The notes: generated from the sequence alone by a model not told the origin. A DNA stretch of 8,510 nt from Nocardioides sp. (GCA_025965295.1 JAOPXF010000371.1:1-8510); one strand, 5' to 3'; shown: positions 1 to 6,832, counted from the first letter of the stretch. A program made the numbers and translations.

Positions 1-633
1 GTCGACGACGACCCCCTGGTGCGCTCCGCGCTCACCCTGATGCTCTGCGGTCAGAGCGGGGTCGAGGTGGTCGGCCAGGCCGGGGACGGGCGTGAGGGCG
101 TCGCGCTGGCGGCCAGCCTGCAGCCCGACGTGGTGCTCATGGACATCCGGATGCCGCTGCTCAGCGGCCTCGACGCGACCCGGGAGATGCACGCGCGCCC
201 CGACCCGCCCAGGGTCATCGTGCTCACGACGTTCGACGCCGACGAGCACGTCGTCGGTGCCCTGGCGGCCGGTGCGGACGGCTTCCTGCTCAAGGACACC
301 CCGCCGGCCCTGATCCTCGACGCCATCCACAAGGTCGCGGCCGGTGAGCCGATGCTGTCACCGTCGGTGACACGCACCTTGATCCGCCGCCTGCGCAGCG
401 ACTCCGAGACCGACCGCACGGCCGAGGCGGAGCTGCGTCTGGGCGTGCTGACCGGCCGGGAGCGTGACGTCGCCCTCGCGGTCGGCCGCGGGCTCAGCAA
501 CGCGGAGATCGCCGGCGAGCTGCACCTCTCGGTGCCGACCGTGAAGGCACACGTGTCCCGGCTCTTCGACAAGCTCCAGGTCACCAACCGGGTCCAGATC
601 GCGATCTGCGTGCACGACGCCGGCCTGGGGTAG
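1..633 (+). CDS. NarL/LuxR-family two-component response regulator (5' end cut off)
   Basis: The reading frame is open from the first base and ends at TAG 631-633, giving 210 residues. It begins inside the receiver domain at the acidic cluster VDDDP, so probably fewer than ten N-terminal residues are missing. The internal GTG at 19 is not the real start. Receiver hallmarks, numbered from the first in-window residue, are D2-D4, phospho-acceptor D48 in VVLMDIRMP, T76/T77 and K98 in FLLKD. A linker (about 112-145) leads to a LuxR-type helix-turn-helix (about 148-205) containing LTGRERDV, SNAEIAGEL and VKAHVSRLFDKL. The protein is therefore a cytoplasmic DNA-binding regulator activated by a histidine kinase. 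In actinomycetes the cognate kinase gene usually lies just upstream, here outside the window. Family assignment is secure; targets and signal are unknown. Confidence 0.96.
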   Translation, partial: VDDDPLVRSALTLMLCGQSGVEVVGQAGDGREGVALAASLQPDVVLMDIRMPLLSGLDATREMHARPDPPRVIVLTTFDADEHVVGALAAGADGFLLKDTPPALILDAIHKVAAGEPMLSPSVTRTLIRRLRSDSETDRTAEAELRLGVLTGRERDVALAVGRGLSNAEIAGELHLSVPTVKAHVSRLFDKLQVTNRVQIAICVHDAGLG

Positions 634-648
634 GCCCGCCGGGGTGGT

Positions 649-667
649 CCCGAACGGCCCGTTCGGG
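649..667. repeat. Perfect 9-bp inverted repeat, operator-like
   Basis: CCCGAACGG, one central C, then CCGTTCGGG. It starts 16 nt after the response-regulator stop codon and ends 3 bp before the proposed -35 of the next gene. A one-base centre is typical of a dimer-binding operator. As RNA it could still fold as an 8-bp stem with a 3-nt loop, but no T-run follows, so a classic intrinsic terminator is less likely. What binds it is unknown. Confidence 0.6.
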
Positions 668-670
668 CCA

Positions 671-700
671 TGGACGGTCACCGCCGGGGCGACGTACCGT
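671..700 (+). promoter_or_regulatory. Putative sigma-70-type promoter for a leaderless mRNA
   Basis: TGGACG (671-676, four of six matches to TTGACA), an 18-bp spacer and TACCGT (695-700, fitting the actinobacterial TAnnnT -10). Six bases after the -10 comes the GTG at 707, so transcription would begin on or next to the start codon. No Shine-Dalgarno sequence stands before that GTG, which agrees with a leaderless transcript. Confidence 0.5.
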
Positions 701-706
701 CCCCGC

Positions 707-1474
707 GTGAGCCTTGTGCGCACGAGCCTCGTCGCCGTGGTGGCCACCGCGTTGGCCGCGACGATGCTCGGTGCCGCGCCGGCGTCGGCCAGACCCGCGG
801 CGGAGCGCGACGGCGACCACTTCCCGGCCGAGATCGACACCACGGTGCCCGCCGGCGGCAGCTCGCTGGTCACCACGCCCACGCTGAGCAAGCAGGCGAA
901 GAAGCTCACGGTCACCGTCACGCCCCAGGCCGGCGCGACGGAGCCGGAGGCAGACAGCTTCGACCAGCTGACCCACGTGCTCGGCAGCTTGTCGAAGGGC
1001 AAGAAGCTGCTGGTCTGCATCATGATCCACAACCTCGCCCTGGCCGCCGGGAACCACGACGACGAAGACGTGGAGCTGAACGTGGAGTACAGCTCGATGG
1101 CGCTCCTGATGCTCGGCGCGTGCCTCCGGATGGCCGGCCTCCTGGGGCAGGACGGGAGCACCCCTGCTCGACCGGGCCTGCTGCGCGCGACCGGGGCCTC
1201 CTGCGGCAAGGAGAGCCACAGCATCCCCGCCCAGGTGGCGAAGACCGAGTCGGGCTACCAGCTCACCGCCGACGGCACCACGAGCAAGACGAAGAAGCCG
1301 AAGCTCCGGGTCAGCTGCCGCGCGACGGACGGGAAGTTCGTCTACAAGATCCGTGCCACCAAGAAGGGCACCAGCCTGCGCAAGCTCGTCGGGAAGAAGC
1401 TCAGCGTCGGCATCCAGAGCCCGAGCGACGCCTCGACCGGGGTGCCCGTCACGGTCAGGTTCGCCACCCCCTGA
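707..1474 (+). CDS. Secreted protein of unknown function, four cysteines
   Basis: I do not recognise a family. Starting at GTG 707 the product has 255 residues and a clear Sec signal peptide: short basic start (MSLVRTS), hydrophobic core about 8-24, and cleavage predicted after ASA at residue 28. The frame is open back to a GTG at 644, but that start would bury the signal peptide behind about 21 residues and read through the inverted repeat and promoter, so 707 is preferred. The mature protein has four cysteines (C104, C139, C166, C204), enough for two disulfides, an acidic run HDDEDVE (117-123) between two hydrophobic helices-to-be, and a Lys-rich C-terminal half likely rich in beta strands. 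It ends 18 bp from the stop of the convergent MBL hydrolase gene. The gene is probably real because of the signal peptide, promoter and codon bias; its function is unknown. Confidence 0.8.
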   Translation: MSLVRTSLVAVVATALAATMLGAAPASARPAAERDGDHFPAEIDTTVPAGGSSLVTTPTLSKQAKKLTVTVTPQAGATEPEADSFDQLTHVLGSLSKGKKLLVCIMIHNLALAAGNHDDEDVELNVEYSSMALLMLGACLRMAGLLGQDGSTPARPGLLRATGASCGKESHSIPAQVAKTESGYQLTADGTTSKTKKPKLRVSCRATDGKFVYKIRATKKGTSLRKLVGKKLSVGIQSPSDASTGVPVTVRFATP

Positions 1475-1492
1475 CCCACCCGGCGGGCCGCC

Positions 1493-2263
1493 TCAGATCT
1501 CGGTGACGGCCCCGGCCACGGCCAGCTCGACCGGCCCGGCGTACTGGGCCCGCGCCTCGCGCAGGGCGACCTGGGGGTCGTACCACGGCGGGATGTGGGT
1601 GAGCATCAGCCTCTTCACACCGCGCCGCCGCGCCACGTCGCCGCAGTCGTTGCCGGTGAGGTGCAGCCCGACCGGGTTGGGGTCTCCCGACCGGAACGAC
1701 GCCTCGGCCAGCAGCAGGTCGACACCCTCGGCGACGTCGTCGAGTCCGCTGCACGGGCCGGTGTCACCGCTGTAGGCGAGGCTCACGCCGTCCGCGGACA
1801 CGCGCAGCCCGAAGGCCGGCACGGGGTGCTCGACGGGGACGGGACGGACCGTGAACGGCCCGATCTCGACCGGCCCCTCCCAGGTGCGGAAGTCGAACTC
1901 GTTGGTCATGCCAGGGTCCAGGGCCAGGTCGTAGGCGCGCGCCATCCGGTCGGCGGTCCCGACGGGACCCCAGACGGGGATCCGGGGCTGCGGTCCGGAG
2001 GGGTGGTACTTGCGCATCACGTAGAAGCCCGCGAGGTCCAGGCAGTGGTCGGCGTGCAGGTGGCTGAGCAGGACGGCGTCGACCGAGAGCGGGTCGACGT
2101 AGCGGTGCAGGGCGCCCAGCGCACCGCTGCCGAGGTCGAGCAGGACCCGCCAGGTGCGGCTGGCCCCCGTCTCGTCGACGTGGTCGGCCTCGAGGAGGTA
2201 GCAGCTCGCGGGCGAGTCGGGGCCCGGGTAGGAGCCCGAGCAGCCCACGATCGTGAGTTTCAT
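1493..2263 (-). CDS. MBL-fold metallohydrolase, Rv1339-like cyclic-nucleotide phosphodiesterase candidate
   Basis: 256 residues with an RNase Z-like metallo-beta-lactamase fold. The metal-binding motif is SHLHADH (H68, H70, D72, H73), followed by H146 in VEHP, D167 in YSGDTG, and H201/H223 (LTHIPPW) as the remaining likely ligands. The ATG at 2263 (MKLTIVGCSG) is chosen because it starts exactly on the first strand of the fold. An upstream in-frame start at 2320 would add 19 poorly structured residues overlapping murI. A GGGGA lies just before the ATG. It follows murI with a 49-bp gap, so the two are probably co-transcribed. In Mycobacterium tuberculosis the gene after murI (Rv1338) is Rv1339, an MBL protein reported to be an atypical cAMP phosphodiesterase. 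By position and motifs this is the likely orthologue, but substrate is inferred. Confidence 0.9.
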   Translation of the reverse strand: MKLTIVGCSGSYPGPDSPASCYLLEADHVDETGASRTWRVLLDLGSGALGALHRYVDPLSVDAVLLSHLHADHCLDLAGFYVMRKYHPSGPQPRIPVWGPVGTADRMARAYDLALDPGMTNEFDFRTWEGPVEIGPFTVRPVPVEHPVPAFGLRVSADGVSLAYSGDTGPCSGLDDVAEGVDLLLAEASFRSGDPNPVGLHLTGNDCGDVARRRGVKRLMLTHIPPWYDPQVALREARAQYAGPVELAVAGAVTEI

Positions 2264-2312
2264 CGGGGTCCCCGCGGGAGCGTGAGCGCAGCGATCGGTC
2301 TCGTGGGGTGGT

Positions 2313-3125
2313 TCATGCAAGGCCGCCGGCGAACTGGGAGGCGGCCACCATCTCGGGGCCCAGGAAGCGGCGGCCGATGCTCTCGAACTCCCCCGGTGCG
2401 CCCGTGGTGAGGAAGGTGTACGTCGGGTCGCCGCCCTCGCGCATCAGCCCGGTGCGGGCGAGCATCTTGTAGACGTCCTTGGCGCACTCCTCGGCGCTGC
2501 TGACCAGCGTGACGTCGTCGCCCATCACGTAGGAGATCGCGCCCGTCAGCAGGGGGTAGTGGGTGCACCCCAGGATCAGCGTGTCGATGCCGACCTCGGT
2601 CAGCGGGTCGAGGTACTCGTGCGCGACCGACAGCAGCTCCTCGCCGCCGGTGACCCCGGCCTCCACGAAGTCGACGAAGCGCGGGCACGGCTGGGTGAAG
2701 AGCTGGACGTGCGGGGCGGCGGCGAACGCGTCGTCGTACGCCATCGACTCGGCGGTGGCGCGCGTGCAGATCACGCCGATCCGGTTGTTGTGGCTCGCGG
2801 CCACGGCGCGCCGGGTCGCGGGGTAGATGACCTCGACGACCGGCACGTCGTACCGCTCGCGCGCGTCGCGCAGCATGGCAGCGCTCGCGGAGTTGCACGC
2901 GATGACGAGCGCCTTGACTCCCTGGTCCACGAGGTGGTCGAGGCACTCGAGGGCGTACTCACGCACCTCGCCGATCGGCTTGGGCCCGTAGGGCTGCCGG
3001 GCCGTGTCGCCGACATACACGATCGACTCGTGCGGCAGCTGGTCGATGACGGACCGGGCGACGGTGAGACCACCGAAGCCGGAGTCGAAGATGCCGACCG
3101 GGGCATCGCTGGTGACTGCTCGCAC
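2313..3125 (-). CDS. murI: Glutamate racemase
   Basis: Cytoplasmic cofactor-independent racemase that converts L-glutamate to D-glutamate for peptidoglycan. The 270-residue product has the usual length and all hallmarks: GIFDSGFGG (D14, S15), YVGDTARQPYG, the first catalytic cysteine in ACNSAS (C77), the second in GCTHYP (C187, H189). The cysteine pair and neighbouring acid/His residues are intact, so it should be active. The start is a GTG at 3125. No Shine-Dalgarno precedes it, but TAGCCT sits 7 bp upstream, consistent with a leaderless transcript. It is divergent from the exported phosphodiesterase gene and leads into the MBL hydrolase gene, as in mycobacteria. The C-terminal extension of about 25 residues after TTGAPGEF is common in actinobacterial MurI. 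Confidence 0.97.
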   Translation of the reverse strand: MRAVTSDAPVGIFDSGFGGLTVARSVIDQLPHESIVYVGDTARQPYGPKPIGEVREYALECLDHLVDQGVKALVIACNSASAAMLRDARERYDVPVVEVIYPATRRAVAASHNNRIGVICTRATAESMAYDDAFAAAPHVQLFTQPCPRFVDFVEAGVTGGEELLSVAHEYLDPLTEVGIDTLILGCTHYPLLTGAISYVMGDDVTLVSSAEECAKDVYKMLARTGLMREGGDPTYTFLTTGAPGEFESIGRRFLGPEMVAASQFAGGLA

Positions 3126-3132
3126 AGCGGCA

Positions 3133-3138
3133 AGGCTA
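3133..3138 (-). promoter_or_regulatory. Putative -10 element of murI (leaderless)
   Basis: Read on the minus strand this is TAGCCT, fitting TAnnnT, ending 7 bp before the murI GTG at 3125. The -35 region around 3156-3162 is poor (no good TTGACA match), so this call rests on the -10 position and the lack of a ribosome binding site. Confidence 0.4.
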
Positions 3139-3170
3139 GATGGTCGCGTCGCCGAGAGCGAAGGACACGG

Positions 3171-3199
3171 CTGAAGAGGAGATCGGCGTCACGTACTGT
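3171..3199 (+). promoter_or_regulatory. Putative promoter of the exported phosphodiesterase gene (leaderless)
   Basis: CTGAAG (3171-3176, weak -35), a 17-bp spacer, then TACTGT (3194-3199). The ATG at 3207 begins 7 bp later, where transcription would start. It shares an 81-bp region with the divergent murI promoter; the two -10 boxes are 55 bp apart, so the polymerases could interfere with each other. Confidence 0.45.
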
Positions 3200-3206
3200 C
3201 GGTCGC

Positions 3207-4238
3207 ATGTCACGGGTCAACCTCGTCCGATCGTCCGCCACCGCGCTCGCCACCGCGCTGCTCGTCACCACGGGCGGCGCCTGCCATGCGGCGAGCCAAC
3301 CGGCCGGTCCGTCGTCCGCCCCCGCACCGGCGGCGCGTGGCACCTCCACCCGGGTGCTCGCGATCTCGATCGACGGCCTCAACGTCAGCGCGATCCGCCA
3401 GCTCGGTCACGACGGGGCGCCGGCGTTCCACCGGCTCCTCGACGAGGGGGCGTCGACCTTCAACGCCCGCACCGAGGTCGAGCAGACCGTCACTCTCCCC
3501 AACCACCCCGGGATGCTCACCGGCCGCCGGATCGACAAGCGCAAGGGCGGCCACGGGGTCACGTGGGACGACGACCGCCCCCGCACGACCGTTCAGAAGG
3601 CCGCCGGTCATGCGGTGGCATCGGTCTTCACCCGCGTCCACCAGGCGGGCGGCGCCACCGCGCTCTTCTCCACCAAGACCAAGTTCTCGCTCTACCAGCG
3701 CTCCTGGCCGAAGGCCATCGACCGGTTCACGGTCGACGAGAACCAGAAGGCCCTGGTCCGCAAGGCACGCCAGGACCTCGTGGACGCCACGCGGCAGTTC
3801 ACGTTCCTGCACGTCTCGCTGCCGGACCGCACCGGCCACGCGTCGGGCTTCATGTCCCCCGCGTACGTCGACGCCGTCAAGCGCACCGACCACCTGATCG
3901 GGACGGTGCTGCGCACCATCGAGGACCATGCCAGCCTGTCCGACGACCTCGTCGTCGTCCTCACCGCCGACCACGGCGGCAAGGGCGCCAGCCACTCCGA
4001 CCGGACCAAGCTCTACAACTACCGGGTGCCGTTCCTGGTCTGGGGTCCGGGCGTGACGGCCGACGACCTCTACGCCCTCAACCCCGACTACGTCGACCCC
4101 GGCAAGAGGCGGCCGTCGTACGCCGGCGCCCAGCCGGTGCGCAACGGGGACGTGGCCAACCTGGCCACCGACCTGCTCGGACTCGCGGCGGTGCCCGGCA
4201 GCGAGCTCGACGCGCGGCAGGACCTGGACTGGAACTAG
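3207..4238 (+). CDS. Exported alkaline-phosphatase-superfamily phosphodiesterase (NPP-like)
   Basis: 343 residues. The N-terminus (basic start, hydrophobic core about 7-22) is an export signal. A cysteine at 26 (GGAC) lacks a canonical lipobox, so secretion after signal peptidase I near 28-30 is as likely as lipid anchoring. A Pro/Ala/Ser linker follows to about 46. The catalytic domain shows the two-metal set of nucleotide pyrophosphatase/phosphodiesterases: D56 (ISIDGLN), nucleophile T96 in VTLPNHPG, D207 and H211 in LPDRTGHASG, D255/H256 in TADHGG and H263. The spacings T96–D207 and D207–H211 resemble NPP enzymes. Such proteins cleave phosphodiester or pyrophosphate bonds outside the cytoplasm; the substrate cannot be read from sequence. 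The ATG at 3207 is supported by the signal peptide and the adjacent -10 box. Its stop codon overlaps that of the convergent transporter gene. Confidence 0.9.
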   Translation: MSRVNLVRSSATALATALLVTTGGACHAASQPAGPSSAPAPAARGTSTRVLAISIDGLNVSAIRQLGHDGAPAFHRLLDEGASTFNARTEVEQTVTLPNHPGMLTGRRIDKRKGGHGVTWDDDRPRTTVQKAAGHAVASVFTRVHQAGGATALFSTKTKFSLYQRSWPKAIDRFTVDENQKALVRKARQDLVDATRQFTFLHVSLPDRTGHASGFMSPAYVDAVKRTDHLIGTVLRTIEDHASLSDDLVVVLTADHGGKGASHSDRTKLYNYRVPFLVWGPGVTADDLYALNPDYVDPGKRRPSYAGAQPVRNGDVANLATDLLGLAAVPGSELDARQDLDWN

Positions 4239-5599
4239 GGGGCGAGCTCCCGTCGGGGGTGGCTGGGTGGTCCCGCCTCGAGGCGTCCGCGCGTCTCGGG
4301 GCTCAGCGCGACGGCAGCCAGGAAGAGCGCCGCGGAGCCGACGATGAAGATCGCGAGCCGACCGGGGACGTCCGGCACGCTCGGGCTCAGCAGGTTCACG
4401 AAGGTGGGCAGCAGTCCGCCGATCATGAAGCCGGTGTTCCACGAGACGGCCGTCCCGCGTGACCGGATGGCGGTCGGGTAGCGCTCGTTGAGGAAGATCA
4501 TGACCGGCGAGTACGCGGCGTTCGCGAGGAACGCGAGCAGGCACGCGGCCAGGAGGACGCGGGTGGTGCTCCCCGGATCGCTCCTGGCGATGAAGAGCGT
4601 GAGCGCCGGGAGGGCGACGAGGTTGACGCTGCCGAGCACCAGCATGGTGCGCCGGCGGCCCCAGTGCTGGCTGGCCTCCCCCGCGAGGACCGAGGCGATG
4701 ACGACGACGAGGCTGCTCGTCAGCAGGACCGTCCCTCGGGAGCCGCTGGGCATCTCGACGACCGAGCCGAGCAGGGTGGGCAGGAAGCCGGAGGTCAGGT
4801 AGTACATGGCCCCGCCGCCCGCGGCCACGGCGATGTTCAGGAGCGTGATGCTGCGGTACTCGCCCGTCACCAGGTCCGCGAACCGCAGCTTCACGGCCGG
4901 GGCCCCGGCGTCTGCTCCCGCCTGGGCCGCGAGCCACATGGGCGACTCCTCGACCTTGCGGAGCACGAAGAGGCTCAGGAGGCCGCCGAGGAGGCCGCTG
5001 AAGAACATCACGCGCCAGCCGAAGTCGTCGAAGGAGCCGCCGGGGAAGAAGTGGCTGACGACGATGAAGACGATGCTGGCCATGGCAGCCCCGATGCCCG
5101 CACCGCCCGCGCCGATCAGGCCGCTCATCAGGCCGCGCCAGCGCGGGGGGACGCTCTCGGTGCCGAGGGTGTGCGTGGTCGCGGTGACCCCGCCGACGAA
5201 GAGGCCCTGGATGACGCGCAGGACCAGGAACAGGATCGGCGCCAGCACCCCGGCGGCGGCGTAGGTGGGCACCAGCCCCATCGCGGCGGTCGAGAGGCCG
5301 ACGCCGGCCATCACGGTGACCATGATCGTCTTGCGGCCCTTGCGGTCGGCGAGCTCGCCGAAGAAGGCCGCGCCGGCGGGACGCATCACGATGCTGACCG
5401 CGAACGACGCGAAGACCAGGGCCAGGCTGAGCGTCTCGGACTCGGCGGGGAAGATCTGGTGCCCGACCGCCTCGGCGACGTATAGCAGCAGGAACAGGTC
5501 GAAGAGGTCGAAGGACCACCCCATGACGGAGGCGAAGGCTGCGGGCAGGGCGGACCTGCTGGGAGGTGCAGCGGCGGGGTCGTGAGGCGTCCGAGACAT
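4235..5599 (-). CDS. MFS carboxylate/aromatic-acid:H+ symporter-like transporter
   Basis: 454 residues with about twelve hydrophobic segments. TM1 carries two acidic residues (D31, D34 in GWSFDLFDLF), as in the sialate/lactate and aromatic-acid symporter groups of the major facilitator superfamily. The loop 2-3 signature is GELADRKGRK (81-90), with its weaker repeat near GEASQHWGRRR in the second half, and a VPPRWRGLMSG segment before TM5. It is an inner-membrane importer, most likely of a carboxylic acid. It is the last gene of the minus-strand operon, 15 bp after the CoxS–CoxG fusion gene, with a strong GGAAGGAA ribosome binding site 7 nt before the ATG. The natural inference is that it imports the substrate of the molybdenum-hydroxylase pathway. 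Its TAG overlaps the TAG of the convergent phosphodiesterase gene. Confidence 0.9.
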   Translation of the reverse strand: MSRTPHDPAAAPPSRSALPAAFASVMGWSFDLFDLFLLLYVAEAVGHQIFPAESETLSLALVFASFAVSIVMRPAGAAFFGELADRKGRKTIMVTVMAGVGLSTAAMGLVPTYAAAGVLAPILFLVLRVIQGLFVGGVTATTHTLGTESVPPRWRGLMSGLIGAGGAGIGAAMASIVFIVVSHFFPGGSFDDFGWRVMFFSGLLGGLLSLFVLRKVEESPMWLAAQAGADAGAPAVKLRFADLVTGEYRSITLLNIAVAAGGGAMYYLTSGFLPTLLGSVVEMPSGSRGTVLLTSSLVVVIASVLAGEASQHWGRRRTMLVLGSVNLVALPALTLFIARSDPGSTTRVLLAACLLAFLANAAYSPVMIFLNERYPTAIRSRGTAVSWNTGFMIGGLLPTFVNLLSPSVPDVPGRLAIFIVGSAALFLAAVALSPETRGRLEAGPPSHPRRELAP

Positions 5600-5604
5600 G
5601 GGTT

Positions 5605-5614
5605 GGTTCCTTCC
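5605..5614 (-). promoter_or_regulatory. Ribosome binding site of the MFS gene
   Basis: On the minus strand GGAAGGAACC; GGAAGGAA (5607-5614) stands 7 nt before the ATG at 5599. It lies between the upstream gene's TAG and this start. The identical ten bases at the same distance precede the CoxS–CoxG fusion gene. Confidence 0.8.
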
Positions 5615-6832
5615 CTAGGGGGTACGACGACCACGGCCGCGACGCAGCCGGGCGAGACGCTGGCGGAAGCGGTCCGAGAGGGCACCGACGAGGATCGACA
5701 CGGCGCCGGGTGGGCGGCTGTGCGCGTCCGGCTCGGCGCCGGCGGCGGCGCGGTCCAGGGAGCGGGCGAACTCCTCGAACATGCGTCGGCTGACGTCGCC
5801 GGCGAGGGACCTGCCGAAGCCGGCGATGCGGCCGGTGAGGAAGACCTTGGCCTCGGCCTGCAGGGAGACGCCGGAGGCGGAGGGGGTCGCGGTCATCACG
5901 ATGTCGGCCTGGGCGCCACCACCACCGGTGTCCTGGCCCTGGCCGCGCATCACGATCCGGTCGTCCGTCTGCTCGAGGATGTGCGCCATCCCCGCGAAGG
6001 AGAGCCGGACCGGCCCGAGCGCGATCCGCGCCCGACCGCGGTACCAGTCGTTCCCCAGCTCGTCGGTCAGCTCCGCTCCCGGCAGGCAGCGGGCCAGCAG
6101 ACGGATGTCGCCGAAGACCCGGGCGACGTCGTCGGGTCCGGACTCGAGCTGGGTGGTCACGTCCACGCTGATGGTGGGCTCCCCGCCGGGCAGGACGATC
6201 TCCTCGGGGTGCCCGCCGGTCCCAGCCATCGGCTCGGGCTCCTCGACCGCGGACGCCGCGCCGGCGCCGGCCGGGGTGCGTCCGACGAGGGTGCGCTGCG
6301 CGCAGTTGGCGGGCCCCGGGAGGCCGTCGCGGTGAGCGTGCGCGACGTCGGCGACGGCGTCGACGATGTTGCGATAGCCCGTGCAGCGGCACAGGACCCC
6401 CGACAGCTCGTCCGGCAGGTCCTCGGTCCTCACGTCGGGCTCGTGGCGGAGCAGGTCGTAGGCGCTCATCAGGAAGCCGGGGGTGCAGAAGCCGCACTGC
6501 AGGGCGTGGTGCCGGCCGAACGCCTCCTGCAGCGGGTGCAGGTCGTCCTGGCGGCCGAGTCCCTCGACGGTCGTGACCTCCGCGCCGTCGAGCTGCACCG
6601 CGAAGAGCAGGCAGGCGCGGGCGGCCTCGCCGTCGACCAGGATCGTGCACATGCCGCAGATGCCGTGCTCGCAGCCGACGTGAGTACCTGTCAGGCCGAG
6701 GTGGTCGCGCAGCGCGTCGGACAGGGTGACCCGGGACGGCAGCGACATGGTCGTCTCGCTGCCGTTGACGGTCATGGTCACCTCGACCAGCTCGTCGGCC
6801 TCGGCGCGGGCGTAGGCGTTCGGGAGACTCAT
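5615..6832 (-). CDS. Fusion of CoxS-type 2x[2Fe-2S] subunit and CoxG/SRPBCC domain (molybdenum hydroxylase)
   Basis: 405 residues. Domain 1 (about 15-168) is the small iron-sulfur subunit of xanthine oxidase-family molybdenum hydroxylases: plant-type cluster ligands C54, C59, C62, C74 and the helical-domain cluster C113, C116 (QCGFCTPG), C148, C150 (CRCTGY), all eight present. A Pro/Ala/Glu-rich linker (about 170-217) follows. Domain 2 (about 218-362) is a CoxG-type SRPBCC fold with RCLPGAEL, a GPVRLSFAG strand and the closing GRIAGFGRSLAGDVSRR helix. The tail (378-405) starts hydrophobic (VSILVGAL) and ends very Arg-rich, possibly membrane-binding. CoxS is usually about 160 residues and CoxG a separate protein. 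The ATG at 6832 overlaps the FAD gene's TGA (ATGA) and has a GGAAGGAA site 7 nt upstream. It should pair with the FAD subunit and a large molybdopterin subunit that is not in the window. 2-furoyl-CoA dehydrogenase (HmfC role) is possible. Confidence 0.93.
   Translation of the reverse strand: MSLPNAYARAEADELVEVTMTVNGSETTMSLPSRVTLSDALRDHLGLTGTHVGCEHGICGMCTILVDGEAARACLLFAVQLDGAEVTTVEGLGRQDDLHPLQEAFGRHHALQCGFCTPGFLMSAYDLLRHEPDVRTEDLPDELSGVLCRCTGYRNIVDAVADVAHAHRDGLPGPANCAQRTLVGRTPAGAGAASAVEEPEPMAGTGGHPEEIVLPGGEPTISVDVTTQLESGPDDVARVFGDIRLLARCLPGAELTDELGNDWYRGRARIALGPVRLSFAGMAHILEQTDDRIVMRGQGQDTGGGGAQADIVMTATPSASGVSLQAEAKVFLTGRIAGFGRSLAGDVSRRMFEEFARSLDRAAAGAEPDAHSRPPGAVSILVGALSDRFRQRLARLRRGRGRRTP

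Noticed and set aside
358..1224. Long antisense frame opposite the response regulator and secreted protein
   Set aside because: No domain or signal is visible, and its composition mirrors the + strand genes, which have clear motifs or a signal peptide.
1475..1492. Two-way terminator between the convergent secreted-protein and MBL genes
   Set aside because: The 18 bp are GC-rich with short symmetric pieces (GGCGG/CCGCC), but no stem with a usable loop and no T-run.
2264..2320. Longer start for the MBL hydrolase at 2320
   Set aside because: It would overlap murI and add 19 residues before the first strand of the fold; the ATG at 2263 matches the family start.
3176..3181. GAGGAG as the ribosome binding site for the exported phosphodiesterase gene
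   Set aside because: It is 25 nt before the ATG, too far, and no alternative in-frame start follows it at the right distance; a leaderless start fits better.
3210..6650. A 1146-codon open frame on the minus strand, crossing the phosphodiesterase, transporter and fusion genes
   Set aside because: Its translation is a low-complexity Arg/Pro/Gly/Ala mixture without family motifs, as expected for a shadow frame in high-GC DNA, while other frames over the same bases show clear conserved proteins.
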